From the NCBI GenBank assembly GCA_965279205.1, contig OZ257144.1:2046001-2110000 (forward strand): DNA of 64,000 nt, in the 5' to 3' direction. The DNA is from UBA7672 sp965279205 (lineage in GTDB: Bacteria; Pseudomonadota; Alphaproteobacteria; Caulobacterales; Hyphomonadaceae). Shown piece by piece: positions 43,778-51,881 of the stretch; positions within the stretch are counted from its first letter, which is position 1; each line of letters starts with the position of its first letter. The notes beneath the pieces are model-generated. The model had not been told where the DNA came from. It worked only from the letters and a program-made list of their open reading frames with translations, and ran no database searches. The position numbers and the translations under genes were made by a program.

Positions 43778-45859
43778 ATGACACAGATTGATCGCCGTCG
43801 ACTTCTTGCCCTTGGAGCAGCCTCGCTCACCCTGCCGGCCGCCATCGAGCGAGCCTGGGCCATTGATGCGAAGGTGAAGACCGGCACGATCAAGGACGTC
43901 GATCACGTGGTGATCCTGATGCAGGAGAACCGGTCCTTCGACCATTATTTCGGGACAATGAATGGCGTGCGCGGTTTCGCCGACCGCTTTCCGATCCCGC
44001 TGCCGGGCGGCCGCACGGTCTGGAAGCAGAGCCACACGAAGGCAGCGCCGCCGGTGATCGCGCCATTCCTGCTCAACACCGCGCAGACGTTTGCGCACAT
44101 GCGCGTGGAAGGCACGCCCCACAGCTGGGCCGACGCGCAGTACGCATGGGCCGAAGGCCGGATGAGCAACTGGCCGGATCACAAGCAGCCGCATGCGATG
44201 GGGCACTATACTGAGGCGGACATCCCGTTCCAGTGGGCGCTCGCCAACGCATTCACGCTTTGCGACGCCTACCACTGTTCCTTCCAGGGCGGCACGAACA
44301 CCAACCGGCTGTTCCAGTGGACGGGCGCGAATGATGGCGAAGGAAAGTTCGGCGGGCCGTCGATCTCCAACTCGCACGACACGCTTCCCGAAAAGTCTCC
44401 GGGCGCGAAGGAGCCCTACACCTGGACCACCTATCCCGAGCGCCTCGAAGCCGCTGGCGTCAGCTGGAAGGTCTACGAGGACATGGCCGACAATTTCGGC
44501 GACAACCCGCTCGTCGGCTTCAAGACATTCCGTGACAGCATCGCCAAAGCGGCAGGCAGCAACCCGGCACTTGCCGAGAAGGGGCATTCGACACAGCACC
44601 TTGATGTGCTGCGCGCAGATGTGATGGCGGGCAAGCTGCCATCCGTCTCGTGGGTGATTTCACCCGCGAAGGATTCCGAGCACCCCGGGCCGTCCAGTCC
44701 CGCGCAGGGCGCGGACTACATCGCACGCGTGCTCGATTGCCTGACGTCGAACCCTGATGTCTGGGCGCGTACGGTCTTCCTGATCAATTTCGACGAGAAT
44801 GATGGTTTCTTCGATCACGTTCCGCCGCCAGCTCCGCCGAGCAAGACAGCGGACGGCAAGATTCTGGGCGGTTCGACCGTTGATGCCTCCGCCGAATACC
44901 ACCTCGTTCGCGCTGCTTCTGAAAAGTCGGCAGAACGCGACGACCTTATGGGCAAGCCCTACGGCCTCGGCCCCCGCGTGCCGCTCTATGTCATCTCGCC
45001 GTGGAGCCGGGGAGGGTGGGTCAACGCCGAGGTGTCTGACCACACCTCCATCATTCGCTTCTGTGAAGCGCGCTTTGGCGTCATGGAGCCGAATATCTCG
45101 CCGTGGCGCCGCGCTGTCTGCGGCGACCTTACCAGCTGCTTCGACTTCAAGACGCCGAATGCCGGCGTGGCAAAATTGCCGGAGACACTCGCCGCCGCAA
45201 CCCGCGCCGCAGCCCTGCCTGGACGCACGAAGCCACCGACGCCGACCGAGCCTGTGGCGCCCATGCAAGGCAGCGGCGTGCGCCGCGCGCGTCCGCTTGA
45301 GTATCGTCTCAACGTCGCGCTTGCAGTTGGCGCGAGCGCCAAGCTCAGCGTTTCGAACGACGGGTCGCTCGGCGCCGTTGTTCATGCCTACGACTGTCTG
45401 AAGCTGGACGGCGCGCCTCGGCGATACACAGTCGCAAAAGGTCAGATGCTGGAAGATGAGTGGCCCGCTGGCGCCTACGACATCTTCGTCCTTGGACCGA
45501 ATGGATTCCATCGGAGGTTCGTCAGCAAGGGCGGTGCGGCGGAGCCAGTCGTCACGACGGTCGCCGTGGGGCGCAAGCTTCAGGTGCGGGTCGCCAATCC
45601 GGGCAACACGGCCCGCAACGTTCTCGTTGGCTCGATGCCCTATTTCGACAAGCTCAAGCCATGGAACGTGACAGTGAAGGCGGGCGCATCTGCAAATCAC
45701 ATGTGGGACCTGTCTTCGAATAGTGGCTGGTACGATCTCAGCTTGAGACTGGATGGCGTTGATGGCTGGTACCAACGCATCGCCGGCCGTCTCGACAATG
45801 GACAGCCCACGATGAGCGATCCTGCCATGGGCGGCGCGGCGGTGATGGACTGGAGCTGA
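43778..45859 (+). CDS. Phosphocholine-specific phospholipase C, Tat-exported
   Basis: A 693-residue member of the acid phosphatase/PlcC superfamily. The twin-arginine signal is MTQIDRRRLLALGAASLTLPAAI (arginines 6-8). VVILMQENRSFDHYFGTM (about 45-60) holds the metal and nucleophile region, and LINFDENDGFFDHVPPP the second metal site. The C-terminal 250 residues carry two beta-sandwich DUF756-type domains (LEYRLNVALAVGASAKLSVSN and after). Such enzymes cleave phosphatidylcholine or sphingomyelin outside the cytoplasmic membrane, often for phosphate or as a virulence factor. The stop overlaps the next small gene (TGATG), so the two are coupled. It is divergent from dacB across 64 bases. Confidence 0.91.
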   Translation: MTQIDRRRLLALGAASLTLPAAIERAWAIDAKVKTGTIKDVDHVVILMQENRSFDHYFGTMNGVRGFADRFPIPLPGGRTVWKQSHTKAAPPVIAPFLLNTAQTFAHMRVEGTPHSWADAQYAWAEGRMSNWPDHKQPHAMGHYTEADIPFQWALANAFTLCDAYHCSFQGGTNTNRLFQWTGANDGEGKFGGPSISNSHDTLPEKSPGAKEPYTWTTYPERLEAAGVSWKVYEDMADNFGDNPLVGFKTFRDSIAKAAGSNPALAEKGHSTQHLDVLRADVMAGKLPSVSWVISPAKDSEHPGPSSPAQGADYIARVLDCLTSNPDVWARTVFLINFDENDGFFDHVPPPAPPSKTADGKILGGSTVDASAEYHLVRAASEKSAERDDLMGKPYGLGPRVPLYVISPWSRGGWVNAEVSDHTSIIRFCEARFGVMEPNISPWRRAVCGDLTSCFDFKTPNAGVAKLPETLAAATRAAALPGRTKPPTPTEPVAPMQGSGVRRARPLEYRLNVALAVGASAKLSVSNDGSLGAVVHAYDCLKLDGAPRRYTVAKGQMLEDEWPAGAYDIFVLGPNGFHRRFVSKGGAAEPVVTTVAVGRKLQVRVANPGNTARNVLVGSMPYFDKLKPWNVTVKAGASANHMWDLSSNSGWYDLSLRLDGVDGWYQRIAGRLDNGQPTMSDPAMGGAAVMDWS

Positions 45860-46164
45860 TGGCTTCGTCCCTGGAGAGCTATCGGGACAAATGGATTGGC
45901 TGGGTGAAGGATCCACTGCTCGCGACGCACGGGATCACCTTCGATCGCACGCTTGCCGGAAGGATCAGCGCTCCCCCTGGCAAGATTCGCGTCTGCGCTT
46001 GGCATATGGATTTCGACGAACGCCCGACCTGCTACCTCGACGTGGCGTCCGAGGCAGAAGCGCAGCTGATCTGCGAGCATCTCGCCGACGCTTGCGGCTG
46101 GAATGTCGATTTCGCCACCGCGCACGACCCGGACGGGCACGATGTACTGAAGCGCCCCTACTGA
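45859..46164 (+). CDS. Small hypothetical protein coupled to phospholipase C
   Basis: A 101-residue soluble protein whose ATG shares the TGATG with the phospholipase C stop. It contains LESYRDKWIGWVKDPLLATHGITFDRTLAGRISAPPGKIRVCAWHMDFDERPTCYLDVASEAEAQLICEHLADACGWNVDF. Two tryptophan-rich stretches and an acidic C-terminal half stand out. No signal peptide or membrane segment is present, so it is unlikely to be exported with the lipase. It might be a chaperone, regulator or unrelated; no family was recognised. Confidence 0.65.
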   Translation: MASSLESYRDKWIGWVKDPLLATHGITFDRTLAGRISAPPGKIRVCAWHMDFDERPTCYLDVASEAEAQLICEHLADACGWNVDFATAHDPDGHDVLKRPY

Positions 46165-46169
46165 CCGCC

Positions 46170-46210
46170 AATCCAAAAAAGGAAAACGGCGCCGGATTGC
46201 TCCGGCGCCG
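46170..46210 (-). terminator. Rho-independent terminator of glnA
   Basis: On the minus strand a 9-bp perfect stem CGGCGCCGG/CCGGCGCCG (46202-46210 with 46187-46195) with a six-base loop is followed by TTTTCCTTTTTT. It stands about 48 bases after the glnA stop and lies between two convergent genes. Confidence 0.8.
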
Positions 46211-46257
46211 CCTTAGCTCCCAGCCGTCCCCAATGGGGACGACACGGAAAATGTGCC

Positions 46258-47661
46258 TTACGACTTGTAGTACATGTCGTACTCGACCGGGTGAGGATGG
46301 GTTTCCATGCGGAGCACTTCTTCCATCTTCAGGTCGATGTAGGCGTCGATGAAGTCGTCATCCATGACGCCGCCGGCTTTCACGAAGTCGCGGTCGGCAT
46401 CGAGGCTCTCGAGCGCCTGGCGGAGCGAGCCGCAGACGGTCGGGATGTTCTTGAGCTCTTCCGGCGGCAGCGCGTAGAGGTCCTTGTCCATCGACGGACC
46501 CGGATCGATCTTCTTCGCGATGCCGTCGAGACCGGCCATCATCAGCGCAGTGAACGTCAGGTAGGGGTTCGACGCCGGATCCGGGAAGCGGACCTCGATG
46601 CGCTTGCCCTTCGGCGACGGGGTCCACGGAATACGGACCGAGGCGGAACGGTTGCGGGCCGAGTAGGCCAGCAGCACGGGCGCTTCATAGCCGGGGACAA
46701 GGCGCTTGTAGGAATTGGTGGTCGCGTTCGAGAACGCGTTGATCGCCTTGGCGTGCTTGATGATGCCGCCGATGTACCACAGGCACATCTGGGACAGGTC
46801 TGCATACTTGTCGCCGGCGAACAACGGCTGGCCGTCCTTCCAGATCGACTGGTGGACGTGCATGCCCGAGCCATTGTCCTTGTAATATGGCTTCGGCATG
46901 AACGTGGCGGTCTTGCCGTACGAGTGCGCAACATTGTGCACGACATACTTGTAGAGCTGCATGTTGTCGGCCATCTGGACCAACGTGTTGAACTTCATGC
47001 CGAGCTCGTGCTGCGCGGGCGCAACCTCGTGGTGGTGCTTCTCGGGCTGGAGGCCCAGCTCGTTCATGAGCGTGAGCATTTCCGAGCGCATGTCCTGCAG
47101 CGAGTCGACCGGCGGCACGGGGAAATAGCCGCCCTTCGGTCCCGGTCGGTGGCCCATGTTGCCACCTTCATACGAGCGGCCTGTGTTGAACGGCAGTTCC
47201 GGATCATCGAACGAATAGCCCGTGTTGTTCGGGTCGGTGCTCCACTTCACGTCGGAGAACACGAAGAACTCGGCTTCGGGGCCGAAATAGGCCGTGTCGC
47301 CGATGCCGGCCGACTTCAGGTACATCTCGGCCTTCTTGGCCATCGTACGCGGGTCGCGGTTGTACGGCGTGTTGTCGTTCGGGTTGAGAATGTCGCACAT
47401 GATGGCGAGCGTCGTGTTCTGGAAGAACGGGTCGATGCGCGCTGAAGACGGATCCGGCATCAGCAGCATGTCGGACTCGTTGATGGCCTTCCAGCCGGCG
47501 ATCGAAGAGCCGTCGAACATCGTGCCGTCGATGAACAGGTTTTTGTCGACCATCGAGAGGTCGAACGTGACGTGCTGCATCTTCCCACGCATGTCCGTGA
47601 AGCGCAGGTCGACGTATTGCACGTCCTTTTCTTTGATCATCTTGAAGATTGCGTCGGACAC
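46258..47661 (-). CDS. glnA: Glutamine synthetase type I
   Basis: A 467-residue GSI that makes glutamine from glutamate, ammonia and ATP as a dodecamer. The metal and substrate regions are FDGSSIAGW, AYFGPEAEFFVF, the ammonia-site GMHVHQSIW and NRSASVRIPWTPSPKGKRIEVRFPDP. The adenylylation tyrosine is Y395 in MDKDLYALPP, so the enzyme should be controlled by GlnE. The start is GTG 47661, embedded in the palindrome GACACTTAGTGTC; GAGGGAG stands before it. It follows glnB by 61 bases on the same strand, with a terminator after its stop. Confidence 0.96.
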   Translation of the reverse strand: MSDAIFKMIKEKDVQYVDLRFTDMRGKMQHVTFDLSMVDKNLFIDGTMFDGSSIAGWKAINESDMLLMPDPSSARIDPFFQNTTLAIMCDILNPNDNTPYNRDPRTMAKKAEMYLKSAGIGDTAYFGPEAEFFVFSDVKWSTDPNNTGYSFDDPELPFNTGRSYEGGNMGHRPGPKGGYFPVPPVDSLQDMRSEMLTLMNELGLQPEKHHHEVAPAQHELGMKFNTLVQMADNMQLYKYVVHNVAHSYGKTATFMPKPYYKDNGSGMHVHQSIWKDGQPLFAGDKYADLSQMCLWYIGGIIKHAKAINAFSNATTNSYKRLVPGYEAPVLLAYSARNRSASVRIPWTPSPKGKRIEVRFPDPASNPYLTFTALMMAGLDGIAKKIDPGPSMDKDLYALPPEELKNIPTVCGSLRQALESLDADRDFVKAGGVMDDDFIDAYIDLKMEEVLRMETHPHPVEYDMYYKS

Positions 47662-47722
47662 TTAGTGTCTCCCTCGTTTCACCCCGGCCCCCGGCGGGGC
47701 CGATCCAAAAATTCAGTGTTGG

Positions 47723-48061
47723 TTAGATCGCCTGGTCGCCCGTTTCGCCCGTGCGGATGCGGATAACTTCCGCAATTTCCGAAACGAATATCTTCCCGTC
47801 GCCGATCTTGCCAGTGTGTGCGGCCTTGGTGATCGCGCCGAGCGCCTGCTCGAGCTGGCCGTCCGATACCACGACTTCGATTTTCAGCTTGGGAAGAAAG
47901 TCGACGATGTATTCTGCGCCGCGATAGAGCTCGGTGTGGCCGCGCTGGCGGCCGAAGCCCTTGGCTTCGAGAACCGTCATGCCCTGCAGGCCGACGGCGT
48001 GAAGGGCCTCCTTCACCTCGTCCAGTTTGAACGGCTTGATGATCGCCTCGATCTTTTTCAT
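47723..48061 (-). CDS. glnB: Nitrogen regulatory protein P-II
   Basis: A 112-residue PII trimer subunit sensing 2-oxoglutarate and ATP/ADP. It begins MKKIEAIIKPFKLDEVKEALHAVGLQGMTVLEAKGFGRQRGHTELYRGAEY, with the uridylylation tyrosine Y51 on the T-loop, and has KIGDGKIFVSEIAEVIRIRTGE at the C terminus, the second PII signature. The glnB-glnA order is the classical alphaproteobacterial operon (glnBA). An inverted repeat that resembles an NtrC site lies at 48126-48143, 65 bases before its ATG. Confidence 0.97.
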   Translation of the reverse strand: MKKIEAIIKPFKLDEVKEALHAVGLQGMTVLEAKGFGRQRGHTELYRGAEYIVDFLPKLKIEVVVSDGQLEQALGAITKAAHTGKIGDGKIFVSEIAEVIRIRTGETGDQAI

Positions 48062-48125
48062 CGCGGAGTCCTTGGGCGGTGTTCCTGAGAGGCGCCGTTG
48101 CGGCGTCGGGGAGCGACTTGCTCAT

Positions 48126-48143
48126 GCACGATCATTTTCGTGC
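48126..48143. promoter_or_regulatory. NtrC-like inverted repeat upstream of glnB
   Basis: GCACGA (48126-48131) and TCGTGC (48138-48143) are perfect inverted arms six bases apart, with flanks TGCACG and CGTGCC. They resemble the NtrC half-site core GCACC-GGTGC. No well-spaced sigma54 -24/-12 was found beside it, so the assignment is tentative. Confidence 0.4.
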
Positions 48144-48309
48144 CGAGTAGGTCAGGCGCCTCAACATCGTGCGTCGAGGGACGGCCTGCCTTAAAGTTGT
48201 GCATTGGTGCCGAAACTTCAGGCGCCTAGAAATCGCTTATCCACAGACGCGACATGGGACGACCGTGCTACAATCGAGAAAACTCCAGCAGCCACGGGCA
48301 TTTCGGCAG

Positions 48310-48849
48310 ATGATCTACCTTATCAGGCACGGCGAACCGGCAGCCGGCTGGGGCTACCACAAGGACCCCGGACTGACGGAACTCGGCGTGCGACAGGCCT
48401 TCGCTGCGGCCGAGTCACTGGCGAAGGCCGGCGCCAAACGGGCCATAACCTCGCCCCTGGCGCGCAGCCGGGAGACAGCCGCCCAGTTCGAAAAGCTGAT
48501 GGAGACGCACGCCCGAATCGAACCGGCGGTCGGCGAGATCATCACCCCGGCAGGAATCGCAGATCGCGCTGCCTGGTTGAAAGGCGTGATGGCAGGAAAC
48601 TGGACCGGACTTGGGGCGGAGTTCGACGCGTGGCGTCATGGTGTCCTCGCGGCTGTCGAGAAGCTGCAGGATGAGACGGCGGTGTTCTCGCACTACGTCG
48701 CCATCAACGTGATCGTGGGCCTGCTGACGGGAGACGATCGGGTGATGGTGTTCCGCCCGGGGCATTGCTCCATCACCAAGCTGGTGAAGCGTAGCGGCAA
48801 ATTCGTTGTCGCAGAGTTGGGCGCCGAAGCGGCGACGATCGTGACGTGA
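48310..48849 (+). CDS. Histidine phosphatase family protein (SixA/phosphoglycerate mutase-like)
   Basis: A 179-residue phosphohistidine phosphatase fold. The catalytic histidine lies in IYLIRHGEP; the second arginine lies in ITSPLARSRETAAQ, and the end histidine in AVFSHYVAINVIVG. It could dephosphorylate a phosphohistidine protein (SixA-like) or a small phosphate ester. ATG 48310 directly starts the fold, whereas longer frames upstream are unlike the family. Its TGA overlaps the GTG of nnrDE, indicating coupling with NAD(P)HX repair, but no functional link is established. Confidence 0.85.
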   Translation: MIYLIRHGEPAAGWGYHKDPGLTELGVRQAFAAAESLAKAGAKRAITSPLARSRETAAQFEKLMETHARIEPAVGEIITPAGIADRAAWLKGVMAGNWTGLGAEFDAWRHGVLAAVEKLQDETAVFSHYVAINVIVGLLTGDDRVMVFRPGHCSITKLVKRSGKFVVAELGAEAATIVT

Positions 48850-50321
48850 GCTCGCTGGCGATCCTCACCTGCGACGAAGTCCGCGCTGCCGAGCGGCGTG
48901 CGGTAGAGGCGGGGATCTCGCTGTGGGCGCTTATGCAGAAAGCGGGGCAGGCCTGCGCTGACGTGTTGCACGCCGAATTTCCTCAGGGTCGTGTCGTTGT
49001 GCTGGCGGGGCCGGGCAACAATGGCGGCGATGCCTTCGTTGCGGCGCAGCGGCTTGTCGATCTTGAGCGCAGCGTCACGCTGTTCGATCTCGCACCGAAG
49101 GAGCAGCGAACCGGGGAGGGCGCCAAGGCGGTCGAGCGCTGGAGCGGGGCGCGTCAGCCTCTGGAAGACCTGCGCGTCCACGATGACGACATCGTGCTGG
49201 ATGGGTTGTTCGGATCCGGCCTGTCGCGTCCGCTTGCGGGAGAGGCGGCGTTTGCTGTCGAGCAGGTGAATGCATCCGGCGCCAAGATCGTCGCAATCGA
49301 TGTGCCGTCGGGCGTCAGTGGAGATGTCGGTGTGGTTCCGGGACCGGCGATCAAGGCCGATGTCACGGTGACGTTCTGCGTGAAAAAGCCCGCTCACGTG
49401 CTGCAACCCGCAGCGGCGCTGTGCGGCGAAGTGGTTGTCGCCGAGATCGGCTTCGGACGGTTCGTGGAGAGCGTCGGCGGCGGACGGCTGATGGAGAACG
49501 CGCCGGCGCTGTGGGCGAGCACGCTGCGTTGGCCCGAAGCGACATCGCACAAGCATCAGCGAGGGCGTCTGGCTGTCGTATCCGGCAGCGTCGCGAACAC
49601 CGGCGCGGCGCGGCTTGCAGCGCAGTCAGGGCTGCGTATTGGGGCCGGGCTGGTGACGCTGCTGTGTCCGCCAAGTGCGCTGGTTGTGGTGGCTTCGTCG
49701 GTCACGGCGGTCATGACGGCGAGCTTTGGCAGCGCCGACGAGCTGGTTGCGTTGACGGAGAAGTCTTCCGCCGTCGTCATCGGCCCGGCGGCTGGGGTCA
49801 CGCCGACCACGCGGTCGAATGTCGAGGCGCTCGCGAAGGCGGCGCGCAGCCTCGTTCTCGATGCCGATGCGCTCAGCGTTTTTGCCGGGCAGGTGGATGT
49901 GTTGCGAGGCATTCTCTCGGCGCCGACAATCCTGACGCCACACACGGGTGAGTTCGAGCGCCTGTTCCCGGGCAGGCTTGGGAGTTCAGCAAACAGGATC
50001 GAGGCAGTCCGGTCAGCGGCCAAAGACGCGAATGCGGTCGTGCTGCTGAAGGGGCCGGATACGGTCATCGCGGCCCCGGATGGCCGCGCCGTAGTCAACA
50101 TCCACGCCACGCCTTTCCTTGCGACCGCCGGCAGCGGCGATGTGCTGGCCGGCATCATTGGCGGGCTGCTGGCGCAGGGCCTCGATGCGTTCGATGCCGC
50201 CTGCGCCGGCGCCTGGACGCACGGGGATGCGGGGCTGCGCGCGGGGCCGGGGCTCACGGCGGAGGACCTGGATCAAGCGCTACGCGACGTCATTGGAAGC
50301 CTGCATTTAGCCCGTCATTGA
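48846..50321 (+). CDS. nnrDE: Bifunctional NAD(P)H-hydrate epimerase/dehydratase
   Basis: A 491-residue fusion repairing hydrated NAD(P)H. The N-terminal YjeF epimerase (about 1-200) has VLAGPGNNGGDAFVAAQRL and DDIVLDGLFGSGLSRPLAG. The C-terminal ADP-dependent dehydratase (about 230-490) shows HKHQRGRLAVVSGSVANTGAARLAA, VIGPAAGVTP, the ADP loop LTPHTGEFERLFPG, and TAGSGDVLAGIIGGLLAQG. GTG 48846 overlaps the phosphatase stop. The fusion is usual in proteobacteria. It ends 49 bases before the exported PHP protein. Confidence 0.94.
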   Translation: MSSLAILTCDEVRAAERRAVEAGISLWALMQKAGQACADVLHAEFPQGRVVVLAGPGNNGGDAFVAAQRLVDLERSVTLFDLAPKEQRTGEGAKAVERWSGARQPLEDLRVHDDDIVLDGLFGSGLSRPLAGEAAFAVEQVNASGAKIVAIDVPSGVSGDVGVVPGPAIKADVTVTFCVKKPAHVLQPAAALCGEVVVAEIGFGRFVESVGGGRLMENAPALWASTLRWPEATSHKHQRGRLAVVSGSVANTGAARLAAQSGLRIGAGLVTLLCPPSALVVVASSVTAVMTASFGSADELVALTEKSSAVVIGPAAGVTPTTRSNVEALAKAARSLVLDADALSVFAGQVDVLRGILSAPTILTPHTGEFERLFPGRLGSSANRIEAVRSAAKDANAVVLLKGPDTVIAAPDGRAVVNIHATPFLATAGSGDVLAGIIGGLLAQGLDAFDAACAGAWTHGDAGLRAGPGLTAEDLDQALRDVIGSLHLARH

Positions 50322-50370
50322 TCTGTTATCGTGACGCGGCATTCAGGTGGCACCGGTAATGGAGGGATTG

Positions 50371-51552
50371 ATGCGCAAGCTGATGGCGGCGGTATTTGCT
50401 CTGACAATGATGTTGCCTGCGCCTGCGCTGGCCCATGACGGTCCGGAAATAGCCCGCGCGCGACGCATCAACTTTCCGAAGCTGCCTGATGGCCGGTCGG
50501 TGCTGGCGGTGGATCTGCACACGCACAGCGTGTTCTCGGATGGCTCGGTGTGGCCGGATGTTCGCGTAGAGGAAGCCAAGCGCGACGGCTTGTTCGCGTT
50601 GGCGGTGTCGGAGCATCTCGAATACCAGCCGAAGGCGGCCGACATTCCTCACCCGGATCGCAACCGTTCCTTCCAGGTCGCGAACCAGGCCGCCGTCGTG
50701 AAGCCAGACGCCGTCGGTGTGAACAAGCAGCCTCTTGTCGTCATCAACGGTTCGGAGATCACCAAGCTGGTCATCCAGCCGGGTCACATGAACGCGGTCT
50801 TCATCACCGACGCCAACGCACTTCTTCCAAAGCCTGGCCTCAACGCCGTCGATGCTGCGCGCGAGCAGCTCAAGATTGCCAATGCACAGGGCGGCTTCAC
50901 CTTCTGGAACCATCCCTATTGGACGTCGCAGACCCCGAACGGCATCGCCACGCTAGACCCCGTGCACGCCGAGTTCATCAAGCAGGGCCTGCTGCACGGC
51001 ATTGAGGTCGCCAATGGCGCGGACATGTCGGACGAGGCGTTCAAGATCGCGCTCGACAACAATCTCACCATTCTCGGCACGTCTGACGTCCACGGGCTGA
51101 TCGACTGGGAGTATGATCTCGAACACGGCGGCCATCGCACCGCTACGCTGGTGCTCACCCAGTCCGAGACGTCGGAAGGCCTCAAGGCCGCGCTCAAAGC
51201 AGGCCACACGGTTGCGATCTACAACGACAACCTGATCGGCAAGAAAGAGAACGTCGAGGCGATCGTTCGCTCGACGCTGAAGATCGAGGTCGATACGCCG
51301 CTTCCCAGGACCACGGTTGTGCCGGTCAGCGTGATCAATGACAGCCCGGTCGACTACATGCTTCAGACCAAGGGCGCGGAAGGCGCGTATGACGAGGCCC
51401 ACGTTTTCACTGTAAGAGCCGGCTCTACGTTTACCCTGCTGATCAAGAACGTGCCTGACCCGTCCAAGCTGAGCCTGACCTTCGAGGCTCTGAACACCTA
51501 CATCGCGCCCCGGGAGCACCTGACCGTACAGTTGCGGGACATGACGCCCTGA
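50371..51552 (+). CDS. Exported PHP-domain metal-dependent phosphoesterase-like protein
   Basis: A 393-residue protein with a Sec signal (MRKLMAAVFALTMMLPAPALA, cleavage before HDGPEI). The PHP core carries VLAVDLHTHSVFSDGSVWP, ALAVSEHLEYQP, TFWNHPYW and LTILGTSDVHGLIDW, giving the histidine/aspartate cluster for two or three metals. A C-terminal beta domain (about 290-393) is separate. Relatives are thought to hydrolyse nucleotides or phosphate esters in the periplasm. GGAGGG six bases before ATG 50371 decides the start against GTG 50347 and ATG 50359. The next feature is tRNA-Leu. Confidence 0.86.
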   Translation: MRKLMAAVFALTMMLPAPALAHDGPEIARARRINFPKLPDGRSVLAVDLHTHSVFSDGSVWPDVRVEEAKRDGLFALAVSEHLEYQPKAADIPHPDRNRSFQVANQAAVVKPDAVGVNKQPLVVINGSEITKLVIQPGHMNAVFITDANALLPKPGLNAVDAAREQLKIANAQGGFTFWNHPYWTSQTPNGIATLDPVHAEFIKQGLLHGIEVANGADMSDEAFKIALDNNLTILGTSDVHGLIDWEYDLEHGGHRTATLVLTQSETSEGLKAALKAGHTVAIYNDNLIGKKENVEAIVRSTLKIEVDTPLPRTTVVPVSVINDSPVDYMLQTKGAEGAYDEAHVFTVRAGSTFTLLIKNVPDPSKLSLTFEALNTYIAPREHLTVQLRDMTP

Positions 51553-51619
51553 GCGGGGCAGGGTGGCGGAACCGGCTGGCGCTCTTGCCCGGACCGCCCT
51601 ATCTGTCGCCCGGCTGCAT

Positions 51620-51704
51620 GCGGGTGTGGCGGAACTGGTAGACGCACTGGATTTAGGTTCCAGCGGGGCAACCCGTGGGGGTTCGAGTCCCTCCACCCGC
51701 ACCA
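51620..51704 (+). tRNA. tRNA-Leu, anticodon UAG
   Basis: An 85-base tRNA. The acceptor arms GCGGGTG/CACCCGC are followed by A and an encoded CCA (51702-51704). The anticodon stem CTGGA/TCCAG closes a loop TTTAGGT with anticodon TAG at 51654-51656. A long class II variable arm (CGGGGCAACCCGT) and the T-loop TTCGAGT are present. It decodes CUA and, by wobble, other CUN codons. It lies between the PHP gene and tig. Confidence 0.95.
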
Positions 51705-51714
51705 GCCTTGGCCC

Positions 51715-51816
51715 TTTGGGGCTTCGGCTCGGGCAGGCAGCCGTCGGGCGGCAAAAGGCCCCAAAACGCACGGAATCCGCTGATAGACAGCAGTAGCAGG
51801 GGTGTGTAAGACACCC
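51715..51816 (+). other. Stem-forming leader between tRNA-Leu and tig
   Basis: TTTGGGGC (51715-51722) can pair with GCCCCAAA (51758-51765), and GGGTGT (51800-51805) with ACACCC (51811-51816) over a five-base loop, 66 bases before the tig ATG. The first may end the tRNA transcript and the second may be a tig leader hairpin. Neither has a T-tract, so function is open. Confidence 0.35.
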
Positions 51817-51881
51817 GCCTCAATCCGCCGGGCGCGTGCCTTTGGCGGGTCCCAACCATTCAGTACATCTGGGGTTCCCTG

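Noticed and set aside
48062..48168. A sigma54 promoter before glnB
   Set aside because: GGCAC and TGC elements exist but are too far apart for a -24/-12 promoter.
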